A DNA stretch of 64,000 nucleotides from Agrobacterium genomosp. 13 str. CFBP 6927 (GCA_900012615.1 LT009757.1:318044-382043), one strand, 5' to 3'; counted from the stretch's first letter, positions 33,378 to 42,732 are shown. A program made the numbers and translations. Notes: a model not told the origin generated them from the letters alone.

Positions 33378-34324
33378 AACGAACTTTTCTTTCCCTCGTC
33401 GTCGCGGCAGCAAGCGTGCTTTCACCCATGCAATCGCATGCGGCAGACAAGCTGACCGTGTTGCTCGAATGGTTCGTGAACCCCGATCATGCGCCGATGG
33501 TGATCGCCAAGGAACGCGGCCTGTTTGCCGATGCGGGGCTCGAGGTGGAACTGGTTCCGCCCGCAGACCCCTCCGCCGTGCCGCGCCTCGTCTCGGCCAA
33601 ACAGGCCGATATCGGTGTGCATTACCAACCGAACCTCTATCTCGATCACGATGCCGGCCTGCCGCTCGTGCGTTTCGGCACGCTGGTCGAGACGCCCCTC
33701 AACACCGTCACCGTTCTGGCCGATGGGCCGATCAAGAGCCTGAAGGACCTGAAGGGCAAGAAGGTCGGCTTTTCCGTTTCCGGCTTCGAGGATGCGATGC
33801 TGAAACGCATGCTGGAAAAGGACGGGCTGACGAAGGACGATGTCGAACTCATCAACGTCAACTTCTCGCTCTCGCCGTCGCTGATCGCCGGCAAGGTAGA
33901 TGCCACGCTTGGCGGCTTCCGCAATTTCGAGCTGACGCAGATGAAGCTCGAGGGACATGAGGGCCGCTCCTTCTTTCCGGAGGAACACGGCGTGCCGGCT
34001 TATGACGAGCTGATCTTCGTCACCCATCGCGATCTCGCAAAAGACAGCCGCCTGCCGCGTTTCCTCTCCGCCGTGGAGCAGGCTGCGATCTTCATCACCA
34101 ACCATCCGCAGGAATCCTGGCAGCTTTTCATCAAGGCCTATCCGAATCTTGACGACGCGCTGAACAAGCAGGCCTTCTTCGACACGCTGCCGCGTTTCGC
34201 CAAACGCCCGGCCGCACTCGACCGCGCGCGCTATGCCCGTTTCGGCGCTTTCATGCAGGAGATGCAGCTCATCAAGCAGGCGCCGGCGGCGGACGACATC
34301 GCCGTGGAGCTGCAGCAGCCATGA
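33374..34324 (+). CDS. thiY: ABC transporter substrate-binding protein, ThiY/NMT1 type
   Basis: 316 residues from ATG 33374, overlapping the permease stop by 4 nt. The signal peptide is MKRTFLSLVVAAASVLSPMQSHA. The NMT1/THI5-like family body begins LTVLLEWFVNPDHAPMVIAKERGLFADAGLEVELVPPADP, the usual opening of pyrimidine-precursor binding proteins, followed by KQADIGVHYQPNLYL and LKGKKVGFSVSGFEDAMLK. It delivers a pyrimidine thiamine precursor to the permease. Its stop overlaps thiM (ATGA). Confidence 0.88.
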   Translation: MKRTFLSLVVAAASVLSPMQSHAADKLTVLLEWFVNPDHAPMVIAKERGLFADAGLEVELVPPADPSAVPRLVSAKQADIGVHYQPNLYLDHDAGLPLVRFGTLVETPLNTVTVLADGPIKSLKDLKGKKVGFSVSGFEDAMLKRMLEKDGLTKDDVELINVNFSLSPSLIAGKVDATLGGFRNFELTQMKLEGHEGRSFFPEEHGVPAYDELIFVTHRDLAKDSRLPRFLSAVEQAAIFITNHPQESWQLFIKAYPNLDDALNKQAFFDTLPRFAKRPAALDRARYARFGAFMQEMQLIKQAPAADDIAVELQQP

Positions 34325-35061
34325 CGACGATTTTCCCGACAGCGGCAAAGGCCGCCGAGATTCTGGAGCGGGTGCGGCACACGCGCCCGCGCGTGCATTG
34401 CCTGATGAACACCGTGGTGCAGAAATTCACCGCAGACGGCATCACCGTCGTTGGCGGTATCCCTTCCATGACCACCTCGCTCGAGGAAATCGAGAGCTTC
34501 GTCACCAAGGCGGATGCGCTCACCGTCAATCTCGGCACACTGGATGCCGAGCGGCGCAAGGTCATCCGGCTGGCGATCGAAATTGCCAATGCATCCGGCA
34601 AGCCATGGATCGTCGACCCCGTGCATTGCGATTATTCGCCGTCGCGCCTGGAATTCGCGCGCGAACTTATCGCACTTTCCCCGACGATCGTGCGTGGCAA
34701 TCACGCCGAAATGAGCCTGATCGGCGATGTGCCTGGCGTGGTGAGGATCGAGACCGGGCCGGTCGATCATCTGCGCGATGCCACCCGCAGCGTCAGAATC
34801 GTCAACGGTCATCCGTGGATGGCGAAGGTGACCGGAACGGGGTGCCTTTCGGGCGGCGTCATCGCCGCCTTCATGGCGGTGGAAAAGGACGCACTGACGG
34901 CGGCGGCCTCTGCCCTTGCCGTCACCGGCGTTTCCGCCGAACTTGCGGCCAAGCACGCCAGAGGCCCCGGCACCTTCGAACCGGCATTTCTGGATGCGCT
35001 TTCCGAAATTTCCGGTGAGGACATCACACATCACGCGAGGATAGAGCATGAACAAGGTTGA
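34321..35061 (+). CDS. thiM: Hydroxyethylthiazole kinase ThiM
   Basis: 246 residues, slightly shorter than most ThiM proteins (about 260-270). Ribokinase-like fold: VHCLMNTVVQKFTADGITVVGGIPSM (substrate site), ADALTVNLGTLDAERR, KPWIVDPVHC, and the ATP/anion-hole motif VTGTGCLSGGVIAAF. It phosphorylates salvaged 4-methyl-5-hydroxyethylthiazole for coupling by ThiE. It overlaps its neighbours on both sides: 4 nt with thiY and 14 nt with thiE. Confidence 0.92.
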   Translation: MTTIFPTAAKAAEILERVRHTRPRVHCLMNTVVQKFTADGITVVGGIPSMTTSLEEIESFVTKADALTVNLGTLDAERRKVIRLAIEIANASGKPWIVDPVHCDYSPSRLEFARELIALSPTIVRGNHAEMSLIGDVPGVVRIETGPVDHLRDATRSVRIVNGHPWMAKVTGTGCLSGGVIAAFMAVEKDALTAAASALAVTGVSAELAAKHARGPGTFEPAFLDALSEISGEDITHHARIEHEQG

Positions 35062-35710
35062 TTACCGCCTCAACGCGCTGGTCGATGCGAGCCTTGGCGA
35101 TGTCGCGCCGCTGCCGGAGCTTGCTCTCGCCGCCGCGCTGAACGGCGCGACCATTTTGCAGTATCGCGACAAGCACGGCTCGACGCGCGAGATGATCGAA
35201 AACGCCCGCGCCATTCACGAGGCCATCGCCGGCACCGGCGTGCCGCTGGTCATCAACGACCGGGTGGATGTGGCGCTTGCCTCGGGCGCGGACGGGGTGC
35301 ATCTCGGTGCCGACGACATGGACGCCAAAACCGCAAGGCGCATTCTCGGCGAGAAGGCGATCATCGGCCTCACCGTCAAGAACCGCCCCGATGCAGAACG
35401 GGCGGCCTCCATGCCCGTCGACTATGCCTGCATCGGCGGCGTGTTCGAAACCGTTTCCAAGGTCAATCCGGACAAGCCGGTGGGTATCGACGGTTTTACC
35501 ACGCTGCGCGCCCTGCTGAAGGAGTGGAAGCCGGATATGCCGGTCGGCGCTATCGCCGGCATCGATCTTGCCCGCGTACCTTCAGTCATTGCCGCCGGCG
35601 CGAATGGTGTGGCGGTCATTTCCGCCATTTTCCGCGCGGGGGATATTGCCAGCGCGACCAAGGACTTCCGCTCCAAGATTGACGCGGCGCTGAAAGCGAG
35701 ACAGCCATGA
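35048..35710 (+). CDS. thiE: Thiamine phosphate synthase ThiE
   Basis: 220-residue TIM barrel joining HMP-diphosphate and thiazole-phosphate into thiamine monophosphate. Motifs are ATILQYRDKHGSTREM (first pyrophosphate-contacting strand), VPLVINDRVDVALASGADGVHLGADDM, and the late loop GAIAGIDLARVPSVIAAGANGVAVISAIFRAGD. Start ATG 35048 lies inside the thiM 3' end with GAGGATAGA upstream; the last base triplet overlaps the thiD start. Confidence 0.93.
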   Translation: MNKVDYRLNALVDASLGDVAPLPELALAAALNGATILQYRDKHGSTREMIENARAIHEAIAGTGVPLVINDRVDVALASGADGVHLGADDMDAKTARRILGEKAIIGLTVKNRPDAERAASMPVDYACIGGVFETVSKVNPDKPVGIDGFTTLRALLKEWKPDMPVGAIAGIDLARVPSVIAAGANGVAVISAIFRAGDIASATKDFRSKIDAALKARQP

Positions 35711-36504
35711 CATCAATTGCATTGACCATTGCCGGTTCCGACAGCGGCGGCGGCGCGGGCATCCAGGCGGACATCAAGACCTTCTCCGCGCTTGGCGCCT
35801 ATGCCGCCAGCGTCATCACCGCCATCACCGCGCAGAACACCAAAGGCGTGACGGCGGTGGAGGATATTTCAGTCGCCACCATTATCGCGCAGATGGATGC
35901 GGTTTTTTCCGATCTTACCGTCAATGCGGTGAAGATCGGCATGGTCTCGCGGATCGAAACCATCGCCGCCATCGCGGAACGGCTTCGGCGGCAATCGCAG
36001 CCGGTGGTGCTGGACCCGGTCATGGTCGCGACCTCCGGTGACAGGCTGCTGCATGAAGACGCCATCGAGACATTGCGGCGCGATTTGCTGCCGCTCGCCA
36101 CCATCGTTACGCCGAACCTGCCGGAAGCGGCGCTACTGACCGGGACTTCGATGGCGAAAACGGAGACGGAGATCGCCCGCCAGGCTGAGGCGATCCTGAA
36201 GGCGGGCGCAAAAGCCGTGCTCATCAAGGGCGGCCATGGCGATGGGCCTGAGAGCACGGATTATCTGTTTGCGGACGGCGCCATGCAGGCGCTTTCCGCG
36301 GCACGTGTGGAGACGAAGAACGACCACGGCACCGGCTGCACGCTGGCGGCGGCGATTACGGCTCACCTTGCAAAGGGTCGTGAGTTGCGGGAGGCGGTTG
36401 GGCTTGCAAAGGAGTATCTGAATGGGGCGCTCGATGCCGGGCGAGGCCTTGCCGTCGGGCATGGGCGGGGCCCGGTGCATCATTTTTATCGGTGGTGGGG
36501 GTGA
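35707..36504 (+). CDS. thiD: Hydroxymethylpyrimidine/phosphomethylpyrimidine kinase ThiD
   Basis: 265 residues of the PfkB/ribokinase fold: ALTIAGSDSGGGAGIQADIKTFSALGAYAASVITAITAQNT at the N-terminus, LDPVMVATSGDRLL, ILKAGAKAVLIKGGHG, and the catalytic anion hole NDHGTGCTLAAAITAHLA. It performs two phosphorylations of HMP to HMP-PP, giving the second substrate of ThiE. Last gene of the TPP-controlled operon, coupled to thiE by ATGA. A long inverted repeat follows 28 bp downstream. Confidence 0.93.
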   Translation: MTSIALTIAGSDSGGGAGIQADIKTFSALGAYAASVITAITAQNTKGVTAVEDISVATIIAQMDAVFSDLTVNAVKIGMVSRIETIAAIAERLRRQSQPVVLDPVMVATSGDRLLHEDAIETLRRDLLPLATIVTPNLPEAALLTGTSMAKTETEIARQAEAILKAGAKAVLIKGGHGDGPESTDYLFADGAMQALSAARVETKNDHGTGCTLAAAITAHLAKGRELREAVGLAKEYLNGALDAGRGLAVGHGRGPVHHFYRWWG

Positions 36505-36531
36505 CATCAATGCGTTGAGTGTGGGGTTTAC

Positions 36532-36701
36532 CCCCCTCTGTCCTGCCGGACATCTCCCCCTCAAGGGGGGAGATCGACAAGTGGCTTGCTCACCGCATTG
36601 AGTAAGCCACTGTATCGATAGCAAGGCAGTTGCGAGGGAACGAGCGGTCGCCCCATCCGATCTCCCCCTTGTGGGGGAGATGTCCGGCAGGACAGAGGGG
36701 G
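36532..36701. repeat. Long inverted repeat pair, rhizobial palindromic element
   Basis: 29-bp arms, exactly complementary: 36532-36560 (containing CTGTCCTGCCGGACATCT) and 36673-36701, separated by 112 bp. Each arm adjoins its own short hairpin (CTCCCCCT...AGGGGGGAG near 36554-36572; CTCCCCC...GGGGGAG near 36662-36679). It fills the gap between the convergent thiD and Lrp genes and could terminate both. Confidence 0.7.
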
Positions 36702-36719
36702 TAGCGGCGAACTCCGATG

Positions 36720-37178
36720 CTACCGCGCCTTCGGCGTCGCCAACACATTCCGGATCGCAAAACTCGAATGAATGCGCGAAACCCCCGGCAGCTTCGACAG
36801 TATCTCCTTATGAATCCGCTCGAAATCCCCAGCACTTTCCGCCTCGCAGCGCAGGAAATAATCCGAACCACCCGTCATCAGATAACATTCGCGGATTTCC
36901 GGATAGCGTCGCACCGCATTTTCGAAACGGTTGAGAAAATCTTCCGTCTGGCGGTCAAGCGTGATCTGGACGATAACCGAAATCACCTCGCCGCCGGCAA
37001 GGCCGCTGGTCAGTGCCGTGTAACCGCGAATGATCCCTTCCCGTTCGAGAATATCGACCCGGCGAAGGCAGGCGGATGCGGAAAGCCCGACTTCTGCTGC
37101 CAGTTTCGCATTGCTGATGCGGGCATTGAGCCGAAGCAGGCGAATGATATGGCGGTCGGTCGCATCAAGTGACGACAT
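36720..37178 (-). CDS. Lrp/AsnC-family regulator, probable DadR of the alanine catabolic operon
   Basis: 152 residues from ATG 37178; an in-frame extension to 37388 runs through the divergent promoter and into dadX and is rejected. The N-terminal AsnC helix-turn-helix (LDATDRHIIRLLRLNARISNAKLAAEVGLSASACLRRVDILEREGII) is followed by a RAM/ACT-like ligand domain (VISVIVQITLDRQTEDFLNRFENAVRR... CYLMTGGSDYFLRCEAE). It is divergent from dadX-dadA, the standard place for an alanine-responsive Lrp-type activator. The 127-bp gap holds an 8-bp inverted repeat and a hairpin near the dadX start. Confidence 0.88.
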   Translation of the reverse strand: MSSLDATDRHIIRLLRLNARISNAKLAAEVGLSASACLRRVDILEREGIIRGYTALTSGLAGGEVISVIVQITLDRQTEDFLNRFENAVRRYPEIRECYLMTGGSDYFLRCEAESAGDFERIHKEILSKLPGVSRIHSSFAIRNVLATPKAR

Positions 37179-37188
37179 AGAAGATTCC

Positions 37189-37221
37189 AATTGGCAAAAG
37201 AAAATTGCGTGACTGCCAATT
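37189..37221. promoter_or_regulatory. Candidate Lrp-type binding site
   Basis: Exact inverted repeat AATTGGCA (37189-37196) / TGCCAATT (37214-37221) with 17-bp spacing, 11 bp upstream of the Lrp gene start. Placement in the divergent regulator-target promoter suggests autoregulation. Confidence 0.4.
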
Positions 37222-37272
37222 CTATCGCATTTTCTTCGAACAATCGCCAAGAAATTCGACAATCGTTGCAAT

Positions 37273-37297
37273 ACCCTCATGGGATAAAAATGAGGGT
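37273..37297 (+). promoter_or_regulatory. Hairpin covering the dadX ribosome-binding site
   Basis: ACCCTCAT (37273-37280) / ATGAGGGT (37290-37297), 8-bp perfect stem, 9-nt loop. The right arm contains GAGGG, the likely Shine-Dalgarno of dadX (ATG 37306). It could be an RNA control element or simply an operator palindrome. Confidence 0.4.
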
Positions 37298-37305
37298 GAA
37301 CGACC

Positions 37306-38472
37306 ATGGACATGCAGATCAGCCGCCAGCAGGCCGCCGGTGGTGCAAGCGGCCATTTGACCATAGATCTCGGCGCATTGCGCGACAATTATCTGACCCT
37401 TGCCGCCATGGCGCCCGCATCGCAGACGGCAGCGGTCGTCAAGGCCGATGCATACGGTCTCGGCGCCGATATCGTCTCACAGGTCCTGTTCGAGGCGGGT
37501 TGCCGCAATTTCTTCGTTGCCCATATCGATGAAGCCTTGGCGTTGCGACTGCGGCTTTCGGCAGAAGCGCGGATTTTCGTCCTTAACGGTCTTCAGCCCG
37601 GCAATGAGACCTCCTGCGCCGCCATGGCCATCACCCCGGTTCTGAATTCGCTGGAGCAGATCGCCCAATGGTCGGGCCACGCCAAAAAGCTTGGCAAGAC
37701 GCTGACCGCCGCCGTGCAGATCGATACCGGCATGTGCCGTCTCGGCCTTTCCCCTGAAGAGCTTGAAATCCTCGCCTCCCAGCCACAATTGCTCGATGGT
37801 ATCGACATCGCCTTCGTCATGAGCCACCTCGCCTGCGCCGACGAACCGGACCATGTCTCCAATGCCGCGCAGCTTGCGGTAATGCGCAAAGCCGCCATTG
37901 CCTTTCCTGAAGCGCCCGTCTGCTTTTCGAATTCCGGCGGCATCTTTCTGGGCAATGATTATCACAACCACCTGCTGCGCCCTGGCATCGCGCTTTATGG
38001 CGGCGCGCCCTCCGTTACACGCCCCAACCCGATGAAGCCGGTCGTTCGCCTCGATCTCGCCGTCATCCAGACCCGCACCGTTCCCGCCGGTTCGCTGGTC
38101 GGTTACGGCGGTTCCTTCGAAGCGGCCGGGCCCACGCGTCTGGCAACCATCGCCGCCGGTTACGCTGACGGCCTGCCGCGCTCGCTCAGCAATCGCGGCG
38201 CGGCATGGTATAACGGCGTCCGCCTGCCGATTGCGGGCCGCGTTTCGATGGACAGCATCATTCTCGATATATCCGCCCTGCCCGAGGGAACATTGACCCA
38301 GGGCAGCCTTGTGCAGATGATCGGTCCGGACCAGACGCTGGAAGACATTGCCGACGATGCCGGCACGATCGCCTACGAAATCCTGACAGGCCTCGGACGC
38401 CGCTATCGCCGTAGTTATATTCAGCCGGGAGAAACCCCGGCAGCCGCTTCAACATCAGTCAATCACAAGTGA
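37306..38472 (+). CDS. dadX: Alanine racemase (catabolic, DadX type)
   Basis: 388-residue fold type III PLP enzyme. The PLP lysine is K46 in [13 protein letters not shown]; the second catalytic base is the tyrosine in LVGYGGSF (Y267). Other landmarks are [30 protein letters not shown] and [14 protein letters not shown]. It converts L- to D-alanine for oxidation by the dehydrogenase whose gene begins 7 bp downstream. An ATG two codons later (37312) is an alternative start. Control by the divergent Lrp regulator is inferred from position. Confidence 0.94.
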   Translation: MDMQISRQQAAGGASGHLTIDLGALRDNYLTLAAMAPASQTAAVVKADAYGLGADIVSQVLFEAGCRNFFVAHIDEALALRLRLSAEARIFVLNGLQPGNETSCAAMAITPVLNSLEQIAQWSGHAKKLGKTLTAAVQIDTGMCRLGLSPEELEILASQPQLLDGIDIAFVMSHLACADEPDHVSNAAQLAVMRKAAIAFPEAPVCFSNSGGIFLGNDYHNHLLRPGIALYGGAPSVTRPNPMKPVVRLDLAVIQTRTVPAGSLVGYGGSFEAAGPTRLATIAAGYADGLPRSLSNRGAAWYNGVRLPIAGRVSMDSIILDISALPEGTLTQGSLVQMIGPDQTLEDIADDAGTIAYEILTGLGRRYRRSYIQPGETPAAASTSVNHK

Positions 38473-38479
38473 GACGATC

Positions 38480-39736
38480 ATGAACGTCACTATCCTCGGA
38501 GCCGGCGTTGTCGGCGTGACATCCGCCTGGTATCTGGCCAAAGCCGGACACAAGGTGACGGTGATCGACCGCCAGCCGGCGGCAGCCCTCGAAACCAGCT
38601 TCGCCAATGCCGGCGAAGTATCCCCCGGCTATTCGTCGCCATGGGCTGCCCCCGGCATTCCGGTCAAGGCGATGAAATGGCTGTTCATGAAACACGCGCC
38701 GCTGATCATACGCCCCACTGCCGATCCCGCCGCATGGCGCTGGATGAGCCAGATGCTGCGCAACTGCACCTCGGCGCGTTACGCCGTCAACAAGAGCCGC
38801 ATGGTGCGCGTTGCCGAATATAGCCGCGATTGCCTGATGGCGCTTCGTGAAGAAACCGGCATCGAATATGACCAGCGCATGCAGGGCACGCTGGAGGTGT
38901 TCCGCACCCAGAAGCAGTTCGATGCCATCGGCAAGGATGTCGACGTGCTGACGGCGGGCGGCGTGCCCTTTGAAATTCTCGACCGCGACGGCTGTGCCGC
39001 CATCGAACCCGGTCTTTCTCCTTCGAAGGAAAAGATCGTCGGCGGCCTGCGCCTGCCCGGCGACGAGACCGGCGACTGCTTCATGTTCACGACAGAGCTT
39101 GCCCGCATGGCCGAAGAGGCGGGCGTTACCTTCCTTTACGATACCGGCATCATGCGCCCCATCGTCGAGGCAGGACGCGTCAAGGCTGTGGAGACCACCC
39201 GTGGGCTGGTGGAGGCCGATATTTTCGTGGCGGCGCTGGGCAGCTATTCGCCGCAATTCGTGCGCCAGCTTGGCCTTACCCTGCCGGTTTACCCGGTCAA
39301 GGGTTACTCCATCACGGTTCCGATCGTGAAAGAGGAGCGCGCACCCGTTTCCACGGTCATGGACGAAACGTTCAAGGTGGCGATTACCCGCCTCGGCTCA
39401 CGCATTCGCGCCGGCGGCATGGCGGAAATCGCCGGTTTTAGCAAGGATTTGCCGGCCGCTCGCCAGGAAACGCTGGCCCACTCGGTGGAAGACCTGTTCG
39501 GCGGCGCGGGCGACCAGACCCAGGCGAAATTCTGGTGCGGCCTGCGCCCGATGACGCCGGATGGCACGCCTGTCATCGGCGCCACCCGCTACAGCAATCT
39601 TTATCTCAATACCGGCCACGGCACGCTTGGCTGGACCATGTCCTGCGGCTCCGCCCGGGTGCTTGCCGATCTCATCAGCGGCAGCAAGCCGGAGATCGAC
39701 ACGCACGATCTGGCGATCAGCCGTTACGCCGCCTGA
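38480..39736 (+). CDS. dadA: D-amino acid dehydrogenase, small subunit (DadA)
   Basis: 418-residue FAD-dependent dehydrogenase of the DAO family: N-terminal dinucleotide motif [29 protein letters not shown], the DadA block [24 protein letters not shown], and the C-terminal FAD motif [45 protein letters not shown]. It oxidises D-alanine and other D-amino acids to keto acids, passing electrons to the respiratory chain. Together with DadX it permits growth on L-alanine. It is followed by an imperfect hairpin before the convergent GntR gene. Confidence 0.94.
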   Translation: MNVTILGAGVVGVTSAWYLAKAGHKVTVIDRQPAAALETSFANAGEVSPGYSSPWAAPGIPVKAMKWLFMKHAPLIIRPTADPAAWRWMSQMLRNCTSARYAVNKSRMVRVAEYSRDCLMALREETGIEYDQRMQGTLEVFRTQKQFDAIGKDVDVLTAGGVPFEILDRDGCAAIEPGLSPSKEKIVGGLRLPGDETGDCFMFTTELARMAEEAGVTFLYDTGIMRPIVEAGRVKAVETTRGLVEADIFVAALGSYSPQFVRQLGLTLPVYPVKGYSITVPIVKEERAPVSTVMDETFKVAITRLGSRIRAGGMAEIAGFSKDLPAARQETLAHSVEDLFGGAGDQTQAKFWCGLRPMTPDGTPVIGATRYSNLYLNTGHGTLGWTMSCGSARVLADLISGSKPEIDTHDLAISRYAA

Positions 39737-39753
39737 GATCCGACAGGTCGCCT

Positions 39754-39776
39754 ATCCCCGTCTGGACGGCGGGGAT
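39754..39776. terminator. Hairpin between dadA and the GntR gene
   Basis: ATCCCCGTC (39754-39762) pairs with GGCGGGGAT (39768-39776) with one G-T pair and a 5-nt loop; convergent position, no T-run. Confidence 0.4.
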
Positions 39777-39785
39777 GGCAGCCGC

Positions 39786-40496
39786 TCAAAGCGCGAGCGC
39801 ATCCTTCAGCGCCAGACCTTCCTTCATGCGAAGATCGAGATCGGCCTCGATGTGATCGAGGTGCTGCAGCATCAATGCACGGGCCTTTGCCGCATCCTTC
39901 GCCTCCAGAGCATCCAGCAGATCGGCATGGTCATTGTGGCCGCAGCTTGAAACACCCGAGCGGCCATAGAGCGCGATCACCAGGGACGAGCGGGCAACCA
40001 GCTCATCCATGAATTTCTCGAGGATAGCATTGCCGGCAAGCGCGGCCAGCATCAGGTGGAAATCGCCGGATGCCTTGATTTCCGCGCGTCTGGCAGTCGG
40101 GCCGCGCTCATGCTGGTGGCGGCTTTCCTGAACCAGATGCTCTCTTAGCTGCTTTGCCGCCGCAGGCGTGATCTTTTCGATTGCGGCATCAAGAACGCCC
40201 GGCTCGATCAGCCGGCGCGAAGCAAAAACCTGCCGCGCTTCGTCCGGTGTGGGATTGGAGACGAAAGCGCCGCGGTTGCGCTCGGCCTTGACCAGCCCTT
40301 CGTAAGCCAGCATCTGCAATGCCGCCCGCACCACGGTGCGGCTGACATCGAACAGCGTTCCCACTTCCGATTCCGACAGCTTCGTTCCCGGTGCAAGCCG
40401 TCTGTCGACTATAGCGTCGCGCAGCGTATCTCGAATGGCCTGAGCACGGTCTTCGTGGGATGAATCGGAATTGACGGTTATATGGGCAAGGCTCAT
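39786..40496 (-). CDS. GntR-family regulator, FCD (FadR) subfamily
   Basis: 236 residues from ATG 40494-40496 (AGGACA upstream). An in-frame extension to 40586 has no ribosome-binding site. The winged helix (about 15-80) is QAIRDTLRDAIVDRRLAPGTKLSESEVGTLFDVSRTVVRAALQMLAYEGLVKAERNRGAFV. The C-terminal FCD domain, about 90-225, has the metal-binding pattern DFHLMLAALAGN, then HNDHADLLDALEAKDAAKARALMLQHLDHIE. No obvious target operon flanks it; the nearest divergent gene encodes a BA14K protein. The ligand is unknown. Confidence 0.9.
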   Translation of the reverse strand: MSLAHITVNSDSSHEDRAQAIRDTLRDAIVDRRLAPGTKLSESEVGTLFDVSRTVVRAALQMLAYEGLVKAERNRGAFVSNPTPDEARQVFASRRLIEPGVLDAAIEKITPAAAKQLREHLVQESRHQHERGPTARRAEIKASGDFHLMLAALAGNAILEKFMDELVARSSLVIALYGRSGVSSCGHNDHADLLDALEAKDAAKARALMLQHLDHIEADLDLRMKEGLALKDALAL

Positions 40497-40675
40497 GGAC
40501 GTGTCCTGTTTGAACTTGAGTTCTAGCGCGAAGCGCGGCCTGCGCAAACAGGAATTGCGAGCTGCCCCCAGCCCGCCACAATTCATTCAGCGCCCGTTCA
40601 GCAGACGGGCTATATTTCTTTAACCATCGAATTTGCAACTGGCAGCGCCCTGCCACCTGGATGGAAGAACACACC

Positions 40676-41143
40676 ATGTCGTCCTTTGCAGCTAAAACCG
40701 TTCTGGCTGTCGCCGTCGCCGCCGCCACCATTGTGCCCTTCAACAGCGCCTCCGCCGGCGACTGGGACCGTCGCGATGCCGCCATTCTGGGTGGCGTGCT
40801 CGGTCTTGCCGCCGGTGTCGCCGTCGGTTCCGCCATGTCCCGCCCGGCGCCGGCCTACGATGAGCGCGTCTATGTCGATGAGCCGAGCTATGTCGATGAA
40901 GAGCCGGATTACCGTTATTACCGCGCAGCACCGCAGCCGGTTTACCGCCCCGCTCCCGTCTATCGCGCCCAACCGGTTTACGACAGCCGCCCGGTCTACA
41001 ACCAGCGCCGCACCTATCGCACCATCGAGCCCTGGACCAACGCCTGGTACGATTATTGCTCGCAGCGTTACCGCAGCTTCAACACCCGCACCGGCACCTA
41101 TACGGATTATGACGGCCAGCGCCATTTCTGCGTAGCGGGTTGA
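40676..41143 (+). CDS. BA14K-family envelope protein
   Basis: 155 residues from ATG 40676 (GGAAGAAC upstream). A signal peptide (KTVLAVAVAAATIVPFNSASA, cut before GD) is followed by a short hydrophobic Gly/Ala segment (AAILGGVLGLAAGVAVGSAM), a Tyr/Pro/Arg-rich low-complexity region (repeated PVY motifs), and the C-terminal BA14K motif ending WYDYCSQRYRSFNTRTGTYTDYDGQRHFC. The family is common in Brucella and Rhizobiaceae; the Brucella member is an immunoreactive, lectin-like protein, and function elsewhere is unknown. A strong terminator follows. Confidence 0.88.
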   Translation: MSSFAAKTVLAVAVAAATIVPFNSASAGDWDRRDAAILGGVLGLAAGVAVGSAMSRPAPAYDERVYVDEPSYVDEEPDYRYYRAAPQPVYRPAPVYRAQPVYDSRPVYNQRRTYRTIEPWTNAWYDYCSQRYRSFNTRTGTYTDYDGQRHFCVAG

Positions 41144-41183
41144 TCCGCCAGCCATTGAGCAAACTTGTAGCTGTTATTGTCAG

Positions 41184-41211
41184 GCCGCAGACGGAAAAGT
41201 CTGCGGCTTTT
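41184..41211 (+). terminator. Rho-independent terminator of the BA14K gene
   Basis: GCCGCAGAC (41184-41192) / GTCTGCGGC (41199-41207), 9-bp perfect stem, 6-nt loop, then TTTT. Confidence 0.88.
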
Positions 41212-41239
41212 CAGTGAGAGCCGCCCCGAACTCTGCGTC

Positions 41240-41318
41240 ATCCTCGGCCCTGTGCCGAGGATCCACTCACGTCTCATAAAATCAGAAGGTTGCAGATGCT
41301 CGGGACAGGCCCGAGCAT
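41240..41318. repeat. Palindromic intergenic repeat, two hairpins
   Basis: ATCCTCGGC / GCCGAGGAT (about 41240-41262) and ATGCTCGGG / CCCGAGCAT (41296-41318). Organisation resembles the repeat at 5971-6080. It lies between the BA14K gene and the 3' end of dctD. Confidence 0.55.
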
Positions 41319-41366
41319 AACGATCAAGAGGCTAGGCCGTCGCCGCAGGTCTCGCCCTGCACCATT

Positions 41367-42731
41367 TCACGCCACACCGTTCTTTACATAATCCGCCCGA
41401 TTGATGCCATGGCGCTGCAGCTTGTCGTAAAAAGTCTTGCGGGCAATGCCGAGCGTCGCGATCGTTTCCGACACGTCGCCATTCGATTGTTCCAGCGTTT
41501 CGCGGATGATGCGCGCCTCGATCTCGTCCATGCGCTCCGGCAGGGTTCCGGAGGCGGGGATTGTGGATTGTAACACAGGCGCGGTCGCCGGTTCGGTCTC
41601 CAGCCCCAAAACCACCCTCTCGGCGAAATGCCCGAGTTCGCGCACATTGCCCGGCCAGTCGTGGTCGTTAAGGCGGCGGGAAATGCCGGCGCTGATCTGC
41701 GGCACGGGCATGTTGAAACGGTTGGCCGCCTTGGTGACGAAATGGGAAAACAAGAGCGGAATATCCGCCTTGCGTTCGCGCAGCGGCGGAATGGACAGCG
41801 TCACCACATTCAGCCGGTAATAGAGGTCCTCGCGAAACGTGCCGCGTTCGGCAGGATCGCCAAGATCGATCTTGGCCGCCGCGACCACGCGAATATCGAC
41901 CGGCCGCTCCTCATTCGACCCGAGCGGCGAGACCTCGCGCATTTCCAGAACGCGTAGCATCTTTACCTGTACGGCAAGCGGCATGCTCTCGATTTCGTCC
42001 AGAAACAGTGTGCCGCCGCTGGAATGTTCGATGCGGCCCACGCGCTTTTTCTGTGCGCCGGTGAAAGCCCCCGGCTCATGGCCGAAAAGTTCGCTTTCGA
42101 TCACCGTTTCCGGCAGCGCCCCGCAATTCAGCGCCACGAAATTGCCCTTTGAGCGTTTTTTGCTCCAGCGATGAAGGGCCGTCGCCACCACTTCCTTGCC
42201 GCTGCCCGTCTCGCCCGCCACCAGCACATCCACATCCGTATCGGCAATGTGCCGCAGCGTAGTGCGCAGGCGCTCCATGGCGGGCGTCTGGCCGATCAGT
42301 GGTAAATCATCCTCCGCCTGCCCCGCCGCCCGACGAAGCGCCCGATTTTCCAGCACGAGGCGGCGCTTTTCCAACGCCCGGCGGGCGCTTTCCACCATGC
42401 GTTCAGCGGGAAATGGCTTGGCGATGAAATCATAAGCGCCATTGTGAAGCGCATCGACCGCCATCGGCACATCGCCATGGCCGGTGATGAGAATGACAGG
42501 AAGATCGGCATCGATCTTGCGGACATGGTCGAAAAATTCGAGCCCGGTCATACCGGGCATGCGCACATCGGTGATGACGACGCCATCGAAATCCTCGTTC
42601 AGGGCCGCCAGCGCCTGCTCGGCACGGGAAAAGGAGGTGACCGGCAGTCCGTCGAGTTCCAGCGTCTGCACCATCGCCTTGCGCAGCTGGGAGTCGTCGT
42701 CCACCAGGAATATGGTTCCATCCACCATCAT
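41367..42731 (-). CDS. dctD: C4-dicarboxylate response regulator DctD (sigma-54 activator)
   Basis: 454-residue NtrC-class activator. The receiver domain (1-120) has phospho-acceptor D55 ([10 protein letters not shown]) and K105 (AKPF). The AAA+ domain (about 145-375) has Walker A GETGSGKE (173-180), the sigma-54-contacting GAFTGA loop (221-226) and Walker [12 protein letters not shown]. The C-terminal Fis-type helix-turn-helix ends [27 protein letters not shown]. When phosphorylated by DctB it activates dctA from the enhancer sites at 44582-44634. It begins one base after the dctB stop. Confidence 0.94.
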   Translation of the reverse strand: MMVDGTIFLVDDDSQLRKAMVQTLELDGLPVTSFSRAEQALAALNEDFDGVVITDVRMPGMTGLEFFDHVRKIDADLPVILITGHGDVPMAVDALHNGAYDFIAKPFPAERMVESARRALEKRRLVLENRALRRAAGQAEDDLPLIGQTPAMERLRTTLRHIADTDVDVLVAGETGSGKEVVATALHRWSKKRSKGNFVALNCGALPETVIESELFGHEPGAFTGAQKKRVGRIEHSSGGTLFLDEIESMPLAVQVKMLRVLEMREVSPLGSNEERPVDIRVVAAAKIDLGDPAERGTFREDLYYRLNVVTLSIPPLRERKADIPLLFSHFVTKAANRFNMPVPQISAGISRRLNDHDWPGNVRELGHFAERVVLGLETEPATAPVLQSTIPASGTLPERMDEIEARIIRETLEQSNGDVSETIATLGIARKTFYDKLQRHGINRADYVKNGVA

Positions 42732-42732
42732 G

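Noticed and set aside
36532-36701. Possible insertion sequence or MITE ends around the inverted repeats
   Set aside because: No transposase or target duplication is visible, and the words match common rhizobial palindromic intergenic elements.
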